Below are positions 35,904-47,276 of a DNA stretch of 64,000 nt, piece by piece; the stretch's first letter is position 1, and every line of letters begins with the position of its first letter. Below the pieces are notes generated by a model, which was not told where the DNA came from, did not search any database, and saw nothing but the letters and a program-made list of their open reading frames with translations. A program made the translations under genes and the position numbers. The DNA is from Eumeta japonica (taxonomy: Eukaryota; Arthropoda; Insecta; Lepidoptera; Psychidae): assembly GCA_005406025.1 (NCBI GenBank), contig BGZK01000719.1:124001-188000 (forward strand), given 5' to 3'.

Positions 35904-37700
35904 ATGCCAAAAAGAGTTCGAAAGACCGACAATAAGATCAATGAGGCGGTCGACGATGTCATAGTCAAAAAGAGAACTATTCGCAGCGTTGCCAGGGATA
36001 GAGGTATCTCAAAATAATTGCCACACAATATTACACTAAAGGCTCAAGAAGCTTGAGACGATTTTAAGTATCGGTTTGTTTAGAAACATAGGTAATGAAA
36101 AATTTTTACACCCAAACAGGAGGTATTATTAGCTTCGTATTTAAAGACTGCATCTAAAATGTGCCACGCCTTGGCCAAAATTCAAACATTTCAGTATGCT
36201 ACTGCTAGTAATATACAAGTTCTGTGTTACTGAAATACAAATAATAATACTCATTAGCTTGAAGGTTTTATGCATAGACATTCACAGTTGATTTTACGTT
36301 AACTAGAGAATACGTTTCTGAATCGTGCATCCGGCTTCGACAAAAATAGTGCTTATGTCTCTTACAGAAATTTGGAAGCACTCTACAAAAAATAAAAATT
36401 TTCCCTAATATGATATGGAATAGCGATGAATCACTAAGACTCCGAAAATAATTGCTGCCCGAGGCGCTAAATAAGTTAGTCAGATTACTTTTGTAGAAAA
36501 AGATGAATTAGTGACTTCTATTTCTTATCAATGGCGTTAGAAGTACGGTGCCACCAGTATTTGTATACCTAAAAATTCTATTTAAAAACAAGTTCTTAAA
36601 AGGTTGTCCAAACAGCAGCCTCGGATTAACATATACTACTTGATGGATTACGGAAAAAAATTTTTTGGTTGTCTTAAAACATTTTAAAAACCACTCCAAC
36701 CTATCAGTTTATAACAAAGCTTTTGTTGATCATGGATCAATTCAATTCAACCCGTTGATCAATTCAACCCGTGTCAAGAAACCAATTTTTGATTTTGCTA
36801 CGGAAAATACTGAAACACGATAATTTTGACATTGCCACCCTACGGCATCACCTCGTGCAATCTATAGATCTAGCAGTTTACGGACCTTTTAAAACGCGTT
36901 ATCATCAAAGAATGAATAACTGGATGACAAGCAACCCAGGACGAAGAGTCACAATATATGAAATTACAGAGTCGTTAACTGTAGCCTACAGTAACTCATT
37001 CGCGATCACAAATATATCTGTGGTATTGTATGTTGGTTGCTACGAATGCAGGTACATTTTCTTAATACTGAAAAAGTAACTGCTACAAGTTAAACATTAG
37101 AATCCGAACAATTTGTGAGGTGGAAACTTCAACTTCTACACTACATCTTCATATTTACAAGTAACAAGAATTGATATTAGTCGTAAGCATATTGTATTGT
37201 AAGCATATTGATATTGGGCATAACCTTTCCAGAACAGATAAGGCCATATCTAAAAGCAGGCTTTTGGATATGGCAGAAATTAAAAAATAGGAAGAGTAAA
37301 AGCAAAATTTGCTATTAGTACCAGCCCACCAGAAAAAAATGAACTGCAAAAATCATTAGAAGAGAGGGAAAACTAAGGGAAAAAAAGAAAAAAAGGAAGA
37401 AAAGACTAGTGCCAAAAAAGAAAATAAAAAACATGCAATTGTTTCTTCTGAATCAGAAGATAAGGTGAAATAACTATACATGATACTTTGGATGACGATG
37501 ATTTAATAAAGCTTGCAGAACTGGTGAGGCGTGAAGAGAACATCCAGAAAGATAAGGATGACTGTGTTTGTTATATCTGCGATAGACTTTATAGTGCTAG
37601 CCAAAAAGAGTGGCTAGCATGCAAAATTTGTACCAAATAGTGTAATGAGTCATGTGGAGTTAAGGGTGCCTTAAATTTCCTTTGTCAATATTGTTCTTAA
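35904..37700 (+). pseudogene. Pogo/jerky-like transposase pseudogene with C-terminal zinc finger
   Basis: The start is an ATG at 35904 with a psq-type helix-turn-helix ('MPKRVRKTDNKINEAVDDVI' followed by 'VKKRTIRSVARDRGIS'), the DNA-binding end of insect transposases of the CENP-B/DDE_1 (pogo) class. After a stop comes 'QEVLLASYLKTASKMCHALA' (about 36118-36178). The DDE core is broken by stops and indels. A later open block at 36771-37079 includes 'QSIDLAVYGPFKTRYHQRMN' and 'MTSNPGRRVTIYEI', matching the conserved LDRSVYGPFK...NPGKTMTIYDI region. The C-terminus (about 37480-37700) carries a Cys-rich finger 'CVCYICDRLYSASQKEWLAC', then 'KIC', one stop, 'CNESC' and 'CQYCS' before the terminal TAA. 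Terminal inverted repeats were not found. It is inactive. Confidence 0.8.
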
Positions 37701-38227
37701 TTTACGCAATACGTTACATAATCATGTTGGTTACACGTAAAACTGAATCTATAAAAAGAAATCTTAACTCTGTATTGTAGCGTACTTTTTTTTTAATGAT
37801 TAAAGATTTCATACAAAAATATTTTTATTTCGTTTAATTTTTACTTTACGAAGACTTTTTAGTATGAACTTATTAGTTCATTTGTATCCAATTCATGAAA
37901 AATTTTGACCTCTTCACACTCAAGTGTCTTTGAATCGGACGATTTCCTCTTTTTAGTGTATTTTTTTAATTTCTGAGAACAAACACTAAAATTAAAATGA
38001 GCACACAAGTAAATTATGATTCTTGTATAAATTGTCTTCAAATTAAATTCCTTTTATTATTTTTCACTGCAATATGTTTTTGGCTATGGACATAACAAAC
38101 AAAAATGTCCACTCCATAAAGGACATCCCCTAATTGATGAATACAAACAGATTTTTTTTAAATATATGCTCATAACACATAGAAACATCAACACACAAGA
38201 CAAGCATTAATTTTTTATCAAATTAAT
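37701..38227. other. AT-rich noncoding stretch
   Basis: Nothing recognisable. A minus-strand 60-codon frame (37859-38041) is judged chance. Confidence 0.45.
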
Positions 38228-38305
38228 TTTGTCTTGTGCGGAAATCGAACCCACGGCCTAAGCGCAGAGTGTAGGGTCGCTACCAACTGTACCAATTAGG
38301 CAGTC
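38228..38305 (-). repeat. tRNA-derived SINE head (pol III A and B boxes)
   Basis: On the minus strand the sequence reads 'gcctaattggtacagttggt' (A box 'tggtacagttgg') and, about 40 bases on, 'gtgggttcgatttccgc' (B box 'ggttcgatttcc'). It then runs into 'acaagacaaaatt', not a mature tRNA acceptor stem. The cloverleaf is incomplete, so this is a SINE relic rather than a tRNA gene. The wording is typical of lepidopteran SINE-type repeats. Confidence 0.7.
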
Positions 38306-40889
38306 TCATTTTCGTATTTATAACTTTGTGGAAACCACATCTATCGTAATATCTTAGAAACGGAATATTTCGGCGAGGCTCAATCGAATTCAGAATATTA
38401 TTCTATTTTCAAGTACGTCCCAAATTGATAATCTTAGTTTTGTCACATTTAATGAATGCAATGTAAACATTATAAGTCCGATAGTTAATTAGGATATCCC
38501 TTTTATTCTGTCCAGCGATAAAAGTTCCCATCGGCCCGTGATAAAAGTGACCAAGTTAATAATTTATTGGACATTCCAAGCAGAAACTTCGTAAAAATAA
38601 ACATGAATGGCTGCCTTATTGGGGTCTGATTTAATACAGCCAATAAAACAGTAACTAACCTTATATAAATTACTAAACAAATAAATAACGCTCGTAGTCA
38701 TCAAAGCGTATCTCGAAAAACCAGTTACGGTCAGCTCCTAACCGAGGCGACCAAAGTGAATCGTGAAAATATGATTTGTTATTTGAGATGTTCATTTTGA
38801 TGATTAGGTATCGTTGTATTTTAGCATTAAAATAAAAAAATATTGAGGATCTGTCGTTTGTTTTGAAGTAATAATTGCTGACATTGATCAAAATTTCACC
38901 ATAATATTTTTTTTTGGATTAAAAATAATTTCTGAAAAAAGTTAATTTTATTAAAATAATAGTCATATTATTTTTAAATAATTTTATTAGCATATATAAA
39001 CTATCGGTCGAATGGAGAATATTTGCATATTACGCAATTTTTGTTTCATAACAAAGAAAAATACGCTTTCAATAAACTGAATATTCGTTTTCAAAAAATT
39101 ATTAGGTTATCATGTTCGAAATTATTTTGAGGGTAACAATTTCCAATAGTATTTTTAAAATATTGCAAAACTACAATTTTTCTTCATGTGCACTATACAA
39201 GCACAAGCAACTTTTTGCTTCGCGTGTAACTTTTTGCGTGTATTTTTTAAATGTTTTATAATCATCAATTACTTTTTTTTTTAATTTTGAAAGTTCCGCT
39301 CACTTCTTCATCTATTCCTTCTGCACCCATCCACAGTGGCCTAATATATATTATAGCTCTCATGTTCGTGAATAATATTTGTATTATTTTTATTTAACTT
39401 TCGAAATGACCATTTTATATTGTCTTTGGTATGGATATAATAATGTAATATAAATGAATTTAATTACAACTAAAAATATATGAAAATGTTAATGTATTAC
39501 ATTTTTTCTTAGCGTTTCGCCGCGGCCGGCGAGAACTTAGTAACTCGCATGAGTGCATACCAAATACCAATGCTAAATTAATATTTGAAAATAAGCATTT
39601 AAAAGTAAGCATTTTTGATAATTAAAAAAATACTACAGTACATAATTTTCAAAGTTAAAAATATGCCAGTAGTCGAGTTCAAAACTTCAAATATCTTCTT
39701 GAAATGGTAGCTCCTAAAAATATTGAACTCGGAATGACGTTTAGAAAAATATGTTAAATATGTTATAACCACAAAAAAATGTAAAAATTAAATACAAATT
39801 TTGATGAGGAAAAAAGTAATTTGGTTTTTCACCAATAACTCATTAAGTAAAATGGTAACCAAAATCAATAATAAAATCATAAATAGGAGAAAATTTTCAA
39901 TAGTACAATAAATTTGTAAACTCTATCTTATTTTTAAAAATTTTAATATTTGAAATGGGCCTTCGCGTGGCCATTTTAGGATGCGTGCGCGACCTATGTA
40001 GAGAGTTAGATACGTCACGTAAAATGTTTTTTTTTTTAAATAAATATTTCATATTTATAAAAAACTTTGAACTTGTGAACTACACTACAATTTTTATGAG
40101 ATCTCTGAACTCGATGATGAGGGTAAAGATTTGGTCGATATGGTGATTATAAAACTAACGAAAATAGCATAGCTTATATTTGAAAAAATCATACTCAGCG
40201 TATTTGGTCATTTTACCTGTTTTTGTAATATGATGACTATCTTTTTACAAGTATACTCAATTTTTTCCCTCACTGAGTCCAAATGAGGTATAGTACATAA
40301 GGAAACTATTAAAGTTAGTAATGATGTTTAGCAATTGATTTCTTCTTGGGCAATGTACTTGTACGATTTGTAAACTGATAATTTGTAAGTCATGCAACTA
40401 CAAATGTTGTAAGCCGCATAAACTAATTTTAGTTTTAGTGCAGCGCATACATATAATGGGTATTCTTTATACTAGTTATATTTATTATGTACCTATGCAT
40501 GCATATAGCACCAGTTTAAGATGGAATAATATTGAATTTGTTGAATAACAAACATCTATGGATCCCTTAAATAAACGACTAGATAGCGATTAATCTAAGT
40601 ACTTTACAATGATTTATCTCATTTAATGCACTAACCGAGGTTCAAATGCAAAGTTTTCAAAATGCTATAAAGGAAAAAAAAATGTCAATAAATATTTTAT
40701 GTTTTTCTCATTAAATCGCTAATAATAACATAATACCACCTTCTTTCTTTGCCTGGAAGATGAACATTAAACTTATCCGAGATCCCGAGTAAGGCCATAG
40801 AGCGCCGGATAGGCAACGTCTAATCACGATATAGTCATTAAAGCGATGTAATAACTCTTCAACATAGTAGCGCGCTTACGCGAAGACCC
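38306..40889. other. AT-rich noncoding stretch
   Basis: No gene is supported. A small GC patch ('cgccgcggccggcgagaac') lies at about 39515-39535. Frames at 38673-38891 (minus) and 39955-40146 (plus) have no recognisable similarity. Confidence 0.45.
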
Positions 40890-41365
40890 ATAATTCTTTC
40901 TTAAGGTCCTTTTTAAATGGCCACCGAGATTGATGAAGATCTCCTCGGGTGGGCCTTATTAATAAGCCTTAGGATTCCTTCAGTGCGGTTGTAAAGGACT
41001 TTTGTTCGAGCGGGCGACGTTGCCGCGTCTCGAAATATTCCCGTGCGTCGAATAAATAAAAAATCCTCGTCGTTTTCGACGAGCGTACTTGTGCACGTGG
41101 TTAGTTTTCGACAACAAAATCTCCGTTTTATTGCCGGTTCATCGATATGTCGCATACAGTGTTTCCACACAACGGGTTTTGTACGCGAGCCGAACCGATC
41201 CGGCTGCTCTTTTATGAGCAGCGGCGAGGCTGGCGATAAATAAAGACACAATAATCGTCCGTGACGAGCGGGACAGCCTCCGAACTTACACAATGTTACC
41301 GTCTACGTTATTTATGAGCTTTATCGTAATACGCATACGAGTGCGACCGCTTTCTTCGCAATTTC
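40890..41365. promoter_or_regulatory. GC-rich island, candidate conserved noncoding element
   Basis: Composition changes abruptly, with 'gagcgggcgacgttgccgcg' and 'gtgacgagcgggacagcctc' embedded between 'aataaataaaaaatcc' and 'gcgataaataaagac' homeodomain-type words. Overlapping frames stay open on both strands here (126 codons minus, 66 codons plus) because GC-rich sequence contains few stops. Neither shows a domain, and their mutual overlap argues against either being a gene. Confidence 0.35.
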
Positions 41366-41754
41366 ATTCTTTTATTGCTTTTATTAGAATGCTCCATTTT
41401 TTATGCTCGTACGATTTCATTTGCTTTACATTACATTTTATTATTGACCGGTTTCTATTATCGTCTTAATGGTAACTCCGTCTTATCGTCAATAAAAAAA
41501 AATAGCCCTACTTTTTAAGAGAATTAGAAAAAGAAAACTTTTATCTTTGTGTTTTTATTTGCCATCTAAATTCTTCCATCCGTCTTTTCGCTTTAGAAAA
41601 TAAAAAATATGCGAAATATAAAAAAAAATCTATAAATTTATTTTAATATTGACCGGTACCTGCTCGTTTTGCTAGACGTAAATAAAAAAATAAACATGAT
41701 TGTTTTTTTTATGATTAAAAAATTGCCTGCGGTTTCGGTGGCGAGAGTATGCAA

Positions 41755-41885
41755 TGAATTTCTAATAATTTTGACTCCGATCATGACCCTCTAATGACAA
41801 TTCTGGTTCCATTATCAGATCCGGCCCCTATTCAGCTCTTAATTCCAATACTGGCTACAATGCCGATTATGATCCATATTGGGCA
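41755..41885. repeat. Degenerate period-6 repeat, second tract
   Basis: Words such as 'gactccgatcatgaccct', 'tctggttccattatcaga' and 'gccgattatgatcc' match the style of the tract at 32.94-33.26 kb, though shorter and more eroded. Confidence 0.45.
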
Positions 41886-41955
41886 CTGATTTTAGTTTAT
41901 TTACTTATAAATTACCATTCAAATAGGTATTTATGCATCTTTTAACATAAAAGTT

Positions 41956-42015
41956 ATGATGTATGCTTGCATAGAATTAATGATGTAACAGCATACATCA
42001 TTAATTCTATGCAAG
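41956..42015. repeat. Perfect 22-bp-stem hairpin with an alternative overlapping pairing
   Basis: 41966-41987 is the exact reverse complement of 41994-42015, with the 6-nt loop 'acagca'. In addition 'atgatgtatgct' (41956-41967) is the inverse of 'agcatacatcat' (41990-42001), so two alternative hairpins share sequence. This is the signature expected of template-switch mutagenesis, or of a small structured RNA. Confidence 0.85.
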
Positions 42016-42189
42016 TCTTAATTACATGATGTCTAATCGTTAACGAGTGATAAAAAGGCAAACATCTACTTTACATTTATAATATTACTACTAGCTTGCG
42101 GGCAGACGTTGTTCTACCCTTTCTTGTCAGTGACTCGTCCATCTAGTTAATGCAAGCTCCACCAGCATTGACATAGAATTAATTTGTGT

Positions 42190-42436
42190 CAATCGATGTC
42201 AATCTCAATCTCAGTTTCGCTGTCCACTCCGATCCCAATCTCACTTTTGATTTTGATTTCGACCTCACATTCGATTTCAACCCTAGTTCAGTTCTTAATT
42301 TCAGTCTTGGTCTCGTTGTCGATTCTATTCCCCGTTTCACGGACCAAACTACATACAGTATGCAAAATTTTATTAAGTTCGGTTAAGCAGTTTCGGAGTA
42401 AATCACGGACTAACATTGTGACACGGGAATTTATTA

Positions 42437-42483
<47 letters not shown>
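42190..42483 (+). repeat. Period-6 tract plus retroelement-type tail and (AT)n
   Basis: A degenerate hexamer tract (42190-42345, 'gtcaatctcaatctcagttt') passes into 'tatgcaaaattttattaagt' and 'agcagtttcggagtaaatca', then 'ctaacattgtgacacgggaa', which resembles the 3' tail of insect non-LTR or SINE-like elements, and ends in an (AT)n microsatellite at 42439-42483. The order suggests one 3'-truncated element whose tail seeded the microsatellite. Confidence 0.55.
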
Positions 42484-42485
<2 letters not shown>

Positions 42486-42675
42486 TGGATAGCCTAGTAG
42501 CACCTATCTACAAACGATTCCGCTTCGAATGATGAAACTTCTAGATAAGTCCGATGAAAAATGGTGAAAAACTAGATACGTCCAGTATGAACGTATCTAT
42601 ATGGGAGTTATTGTATTTTTTAATTGATGTTCGGACAAAAAAAATGTGCTCGGTTCATTTACATATACATATACA

Positions 42676-42730
42676 CTAGCTTTCCGCTCGCGGTTTCGTT
42701 CGTGTAGAATTTAGTCTGGCAGCTAAAGTT
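42676..42730 (-). mobile_element. Helitron-like 3' terminus fragment
   Basis: Read on the minus strand the sequence 'acgaacgaaaccgcgagcgg' is followed by 'aaag', CTAG (42679-42676) and T. 'ccgctcgcgg' makes a short hairpin just inside. This is the layout of a Helitron 3' end and resembles a frequent lepidopteran repeat end. The element body would run to the right, but no coding part is recognised. A second 'gcaagctagt' end occurs nearby on the minus strand, with its CTAG at 42094-42091, without a clear hairpin. Confidence 0.45.
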
Positions 42731-44514
42731 CTTATCATAACTTAACCCCCTCCGTCCTTCAACGGTACCCTCCCCTCGCCAGTCTTTGTATACTTTTCGA
42801 TATGTCGAACGCGTCGTAATCAGAAGGTCGAGTATAGGTTTTTGCTTTTTTTTTCTTTTGAACATTGAACGTTGTTTTTGTTTCTCTGTTGTTGTTCGTT
42901 CGAATTGTAACGTCTCTGTAGGCTTTCAACGCTGACAATATTGTATGCTTTGTAACTTCTTAGGTTGGATCTTTAAAATAGGATAGCTGTTTTTTCTGAC
43001 ATCGATTAAAATGAAATAAAGCTTAGGTATATTCCACAACAACTGAGCTCTGTCTACTCGTGAAAAACATATTAAACCCATAAAATTGAGGAATTGGCAC
43101 AAAATTTTCAACACTAGAGCCGACATTTTAGTAAAATTAAATGAATGATAAAAACATTTAGGTTTATTTCCAAAATTATGAGAGCAGAAAAAGAAGACTA
43201 TTAATTCAAAACGAACCAAAATGTATAAGGTGGTTCATTTCAATGTTAATCTTTAAATTTGTTCTATCTAAGCTCGTGTGAGTTCTAAATCTATACATTT
43301 AAAAGTCACATAAATTACTTCTTAAAGCTGTCTCAAACTGTTAGACCTTTGACTTACTAAATTTAGTAATTCGAAGGTCGAAATAACAAGTTAAGATGGA
43401 TTGAAGTAGATGACTTTCTAGATGTAGCTTTATTATTTTATTACTAATTATCATAATCATTCAGTCGCTGAGATCATCATCTTGACGAATTTAATGACAT
43501 CCGTACTGTAAATAAATCAAATAATTTAATTAATCATTAATCAAATAGTTTTTGTGGAAAATAAAAGAAAATGCATTATGAACGATTTAAAATTAATAAC
43601 AGATTCGTCCTTCGTTTAGCATAATCTAATAAAATACTATAGCCTCCGATGTAATGACAGGCTTTGCGTTTATGATTCGTTTATTTCCACTATTAAACAT
43701 TTAAATGATAATGGTTGTTAACTAATTTTTAATCGTTATAGATCAGTTTAATACGACGTCTGGTTGTCGTCATATTAAGTTTCGATTATTGTCATCTTTT
43801 TAGTAACAATTGCAAGATTAAGACGAATCGAATGACTTAAGAATCATCAAAATCAGTCCTCGTTTCTGGTCTCTAGAACGCCACAAACAACAATATAAAC
43901 GGAACATCCTTTGCGTCGCGCATGTAACTTTATAAAGAAAACAATTCGAAGAAGTTATTTATTCCTTTATTTTAATATATTTATGGAGACACAGAAATTA
44001 AAAAATTAGCAATGCAGAGTACACAAACAGAAACAAACACTATTGCATCAGTTTTATAAATCAAACAAAGGATTTTCATTTGGGTTGTTGAAGTTGGCGG
44101 CACCCACGTTTGAAATTACCATTTTACTTATGTAGCAGCAAACAAATGTAAGTTTTATGTGAACAAATGTAAACGATACGTACAGAAGTTGAAGTTCTCT
44201 TGTACCCTTAAAAAGTTTTAAATAAACGGTATATTTAAACAACCAAACGTAAAAAAAAACAGCGAACAATCAAATTATAAAGTGCATGTCGCAATATTTT
44301 GAACGGGTGCGGTCAGGTGCACATACATTCGAAACAGAGAGACGAAAATAGGTGTACTTTAAAAAGTTATTAATCTAAGTTTTTATACCATTATGGCACA
44401 GACTATAAAACTTACTTCGCCCTCTTAAACTTTTATAGATAAATATTACAAATATTTTTCTTTAGTAACTGACAACATAACGTCGTTACAGGCATAAAGG
44501 GGTATCGGAATCAT
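42731..44514. other. AT-rich noncoding stretch
   Basis: No gene is supported. Minus-strand frames at 42659-42865, 42926-43219 and 44054-44269 have no recognisable domains and AT-driven composition. Confidence 0.45.
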
Positions 44515-44695
44515 TTCACGGTCGTCCTCTATAACCAGTGTGACCATAAATAATTTAAGCAGTGCACTGCGAGGAACACCTGCCTTATTGTTGTTAATTC
44601 ATGTCGTCCATCACACTCCGCAAATCGCGGCCGCGTACGCCTCACCTTGCTAATTGTTTCCGACCGGCGAATATTTTCGATGTATTTAACCGAAT
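44515..44695. promoter_or_regulatory. GC-rich island, candidate conserved noncoding element
   Basis: A shorter island with 'caaatcgcggccgcgtacgc' and 'tttccgaccggcgaatattt' next to 'ataaataattt' and 'tgttaattcat' cores. No frame is supported. Confidence 0.3.
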
Positions 44696-46199
44696 AAATT
44701 TATTATTTTCTTACATATTTAAATGATGAAAAAATTTAAAAACGACAAAAAATTAAATGAAGAACTGCTAATATATATGTATATTAATACGATATTTTTC
44801 TATTTTCATACATCTATACGTACATTTGATGAGGATAGTCAAGAGCTTCTATATTTCAAAAAAAAAAATGTTAAAAGTAATAAAAACTTTGAAAATTTTT
44901 CATCACTTATGAATTTACCAATTATATTTAAAAACTGCATAAACTGAAATTACACACCTATAGCTGTGTAAAATAAAATAATAACGAATACTTCAAACGT
45001 ACAGTATACAGTGTCAGTACTCACGGTCCGCTACCTTGCACTGTGTAATAATATATACCATTTCCAGTCATTCCTCATAATAAAGAAATACAAAGAGCCG
45101 ACGAAAAGAAAAACTGTAATTGTTAAAATAATAATGGTTTCCATCACATAAGTGATTAAGGTATTAATTAAACGTGGGAGAGACGACCCGCATAGATCAT
45201 TACCGCCAGTAATTTGACGTGCTCTGACAGCTAATATTATACCGAAATTGATTTGTGTTTGAAGTTGAATTAATTGTGACAGAGTCAATAAGCCACCGCT
45301 TTCTCACAAACGAGAATAAGTCGGATATAATCTTACTTTTCAAAAGACCATAAAACGAATGAAATTTTGACATTCGATTTTGACTTCTAATAAACACATT
45401 TTATGGTTTACTTTTCAATACAAAAGTTTGTAAGACCGAACCGCCGTGTTTCACGTTTCCAATAGATGCCCAATTAAAATTGAAAGGTATTGTTCCGAAT
45501 AGACAAGTTAAAATTAGAGAAAAGTCCAGTCGAACATACAAAAGTTATTTAATAAGTATAGTAATATAGAAAACGATATGAGTGTATTTCATAAAAGATT
45601 ATAATGATAAAATTTGGAAAAACAGAAAATATATACATACTCCAAATGATGAATAATTATCAAAATACAATTAAAAGTTACCTGGACATCGCAAAAGTTA
45701 TATTTTAAGAATCTATAATTTTTTAACTATAGGTAAATATATTTATGTACAAAATATTACAAAACGACGTGATACATTACAGTTCTATGTCGTACAGTAA
45801 AATTAAAATGACTCTGGGTCTTTATATTGTTATCAAAATAGTCCCAGTCCTGAATTAACCTAGTTCGAGAGACCCCCTCCCTCAAAGGTCTGCCCTTGGG
45901 AAATAGCCTAAATTAGGTATAAGGTTATCTTAGATTTTTATTAAGAATTTTATCGGTTTTAATATATACATATGCATAGAAAATCATTTATTTCCAGTTG
46001 TAATACGTTAGTAATAAAAGAGTTTGTTGTGTTTAAGTAAAAAAATTATTCCTTTTTTTTTGTTCTTAGCGCCCATTAGTGGAGTTGTATATGATATGAA
46101 TAGTAGGTAGGTGTAGAAATGGAAAACTCATTTTCGCATCAATAATTATAAAGTAGTTCGAAAAATTGACAAAAAAAAAAACAAACTAAATACAATAGA
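44696..46199. other. AT-rich noncoding stretch
   Basis: No gene is supported. Two overlapping minus-strand frames (45031-45288 and 45200-45397) include a hydrophobic segment ('IIILTITVFLFVGSLYFFIM') but no similarity that I recognise; in AT-rich DNA such segments arise by chance. Confidence 0.4.
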
Positions 46200-46830
46200 A
46201 ATCACCAAAAGGTGGCGCGCAGCAGAATGAACATCATGAAGCGGCAGAACAAGGGCCGCCTTAAACATGACAGCTAGTTACTGGCCGACAATGCCGGCGA
46301 GATAACGAGACGGGAACCCATTTAAAATTCCTCTAATCGAATATGGCTTTTATGGTTGCGTTTAACACGATTATTATATTTTAAGAGGTTTCATATGACT
46401 TGCGTTTCGTGGCGCGCCCGCCTCGAGGTGTCGAAGAATGGCCGCCGCCTTGATTGATGATGCGCGCCGCGAACGCGCGGCCGCCGGCTACCGCCGCCGC
46501 GGCCCGGGGGCGCCCGCGACCCGCCTAGTCATTACTTATCGCGACATAATCGAACACGCGTTATATGCGTTGTGTCGGCTTTTAATCGGCCACTGCCGAG
46601 ACAAACCCTCCCGCCATGTTTCTATGTCGTATCCAACGTTCTGGAACAATGAGGGTCGGGGGCTGCTAGTCCCCGTCGTCATCTATGCAGCGACAACGTC
46701 TGGATTCGATGACTTAATGTGCTCTGCGAGGCACGGATTTAATAGTTTGATTTTTCTCAGGTTAACAGCTCGTTGGTCAATCCACCTGTGGCCGAAATAT
46801 CAATCTTGTACCTTCTAGTACGAAGTCGAC
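46200..46830. promoter_or_regulatory. GC-rich island, candidate conserved noncoding element
   Basis: This is the most GC-rich block of the window at 46420-46530 ('cgcgcggccgccggctaccg', 'cggcccgggggcgcccgcga'). A 126-codon plus-strand frame (46438-46818) starts with an ATG and an Ala/Arg-rich stretch but shows no domain; its length is explained by the lack of AT-rich stop codons. I favour a conserved regulatory element, with a small exon as an outside possibility. Confidence 0.35.
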
Positions 46831-47276
46831 GCTCTTGACCGAGCGACCGTCACAACACTAACTATATATCATCATGATACATTAATAATAATAAGGCGTT
46901 ATCCGAAAGTGTAAACTGTGAGATATGATTTCTCACTTACACTGTAATTTTTGCGTTCATATCGTGTCGACAACGGGTTTAGAAAAAATATCTCTCTCAA
47001 TCCAATTAATCGTCTATTCCTAAAATGTCAACGACGAGGACTGATTTGACAATATCAATGTGATCTTCCCTCCGACGGTGTCACATTCTTATGTTGTCAA
47101 AATGCAATTTTTTCTCATTTAATTCGTTAGTGTGTGTAAAATAATTTTAGATTATTCTTAATTTTTAAGATTGTAAGAAACGTCGTCAATTTTTTCTGAT
47201 GGAAAGCCCAAAATTTGTTGTCTTTTTTATTGTAGTAAAACTAGAGAATTGCAATAAACATTCATGCTTATATATA
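46831..47276. other. AT-rich noncoding stretch
   Basis: Nothing recognisable up to the mariner C boundary at 47276/47277. Confidence 0.45.

Noticed and set aside
38228..38305. Possible functional tRNA gene
   Set aside because: A and B boxes are present but the acceptor stem and a complete cloverleaf are not; the surrounding text fits a SINE.
40913..41293. 126-codon minus-strand ORF in a GC-rich island
   Set aside because: No recognisable domain, an overlapping plus-strand frame of 66 codons in the same DNA, and a composition that explains the lack of stops. Kept only as a candidate noncoding element.
42184..42503. Overlapping plus- and minus-strand ORFs with Ile-Tyr runs
   Set aside because: They pass through the hexamer tract and the (AT)n microsatellite; the Tyr-Ile repeats are translated simple sequence.
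45031..45288. Minus-strand ORF with a transmembrane-like segment
   Set aside because: A single hydrophobic run in AT-rich DNA is common by chance; no start context, domain or supporting neighbour.
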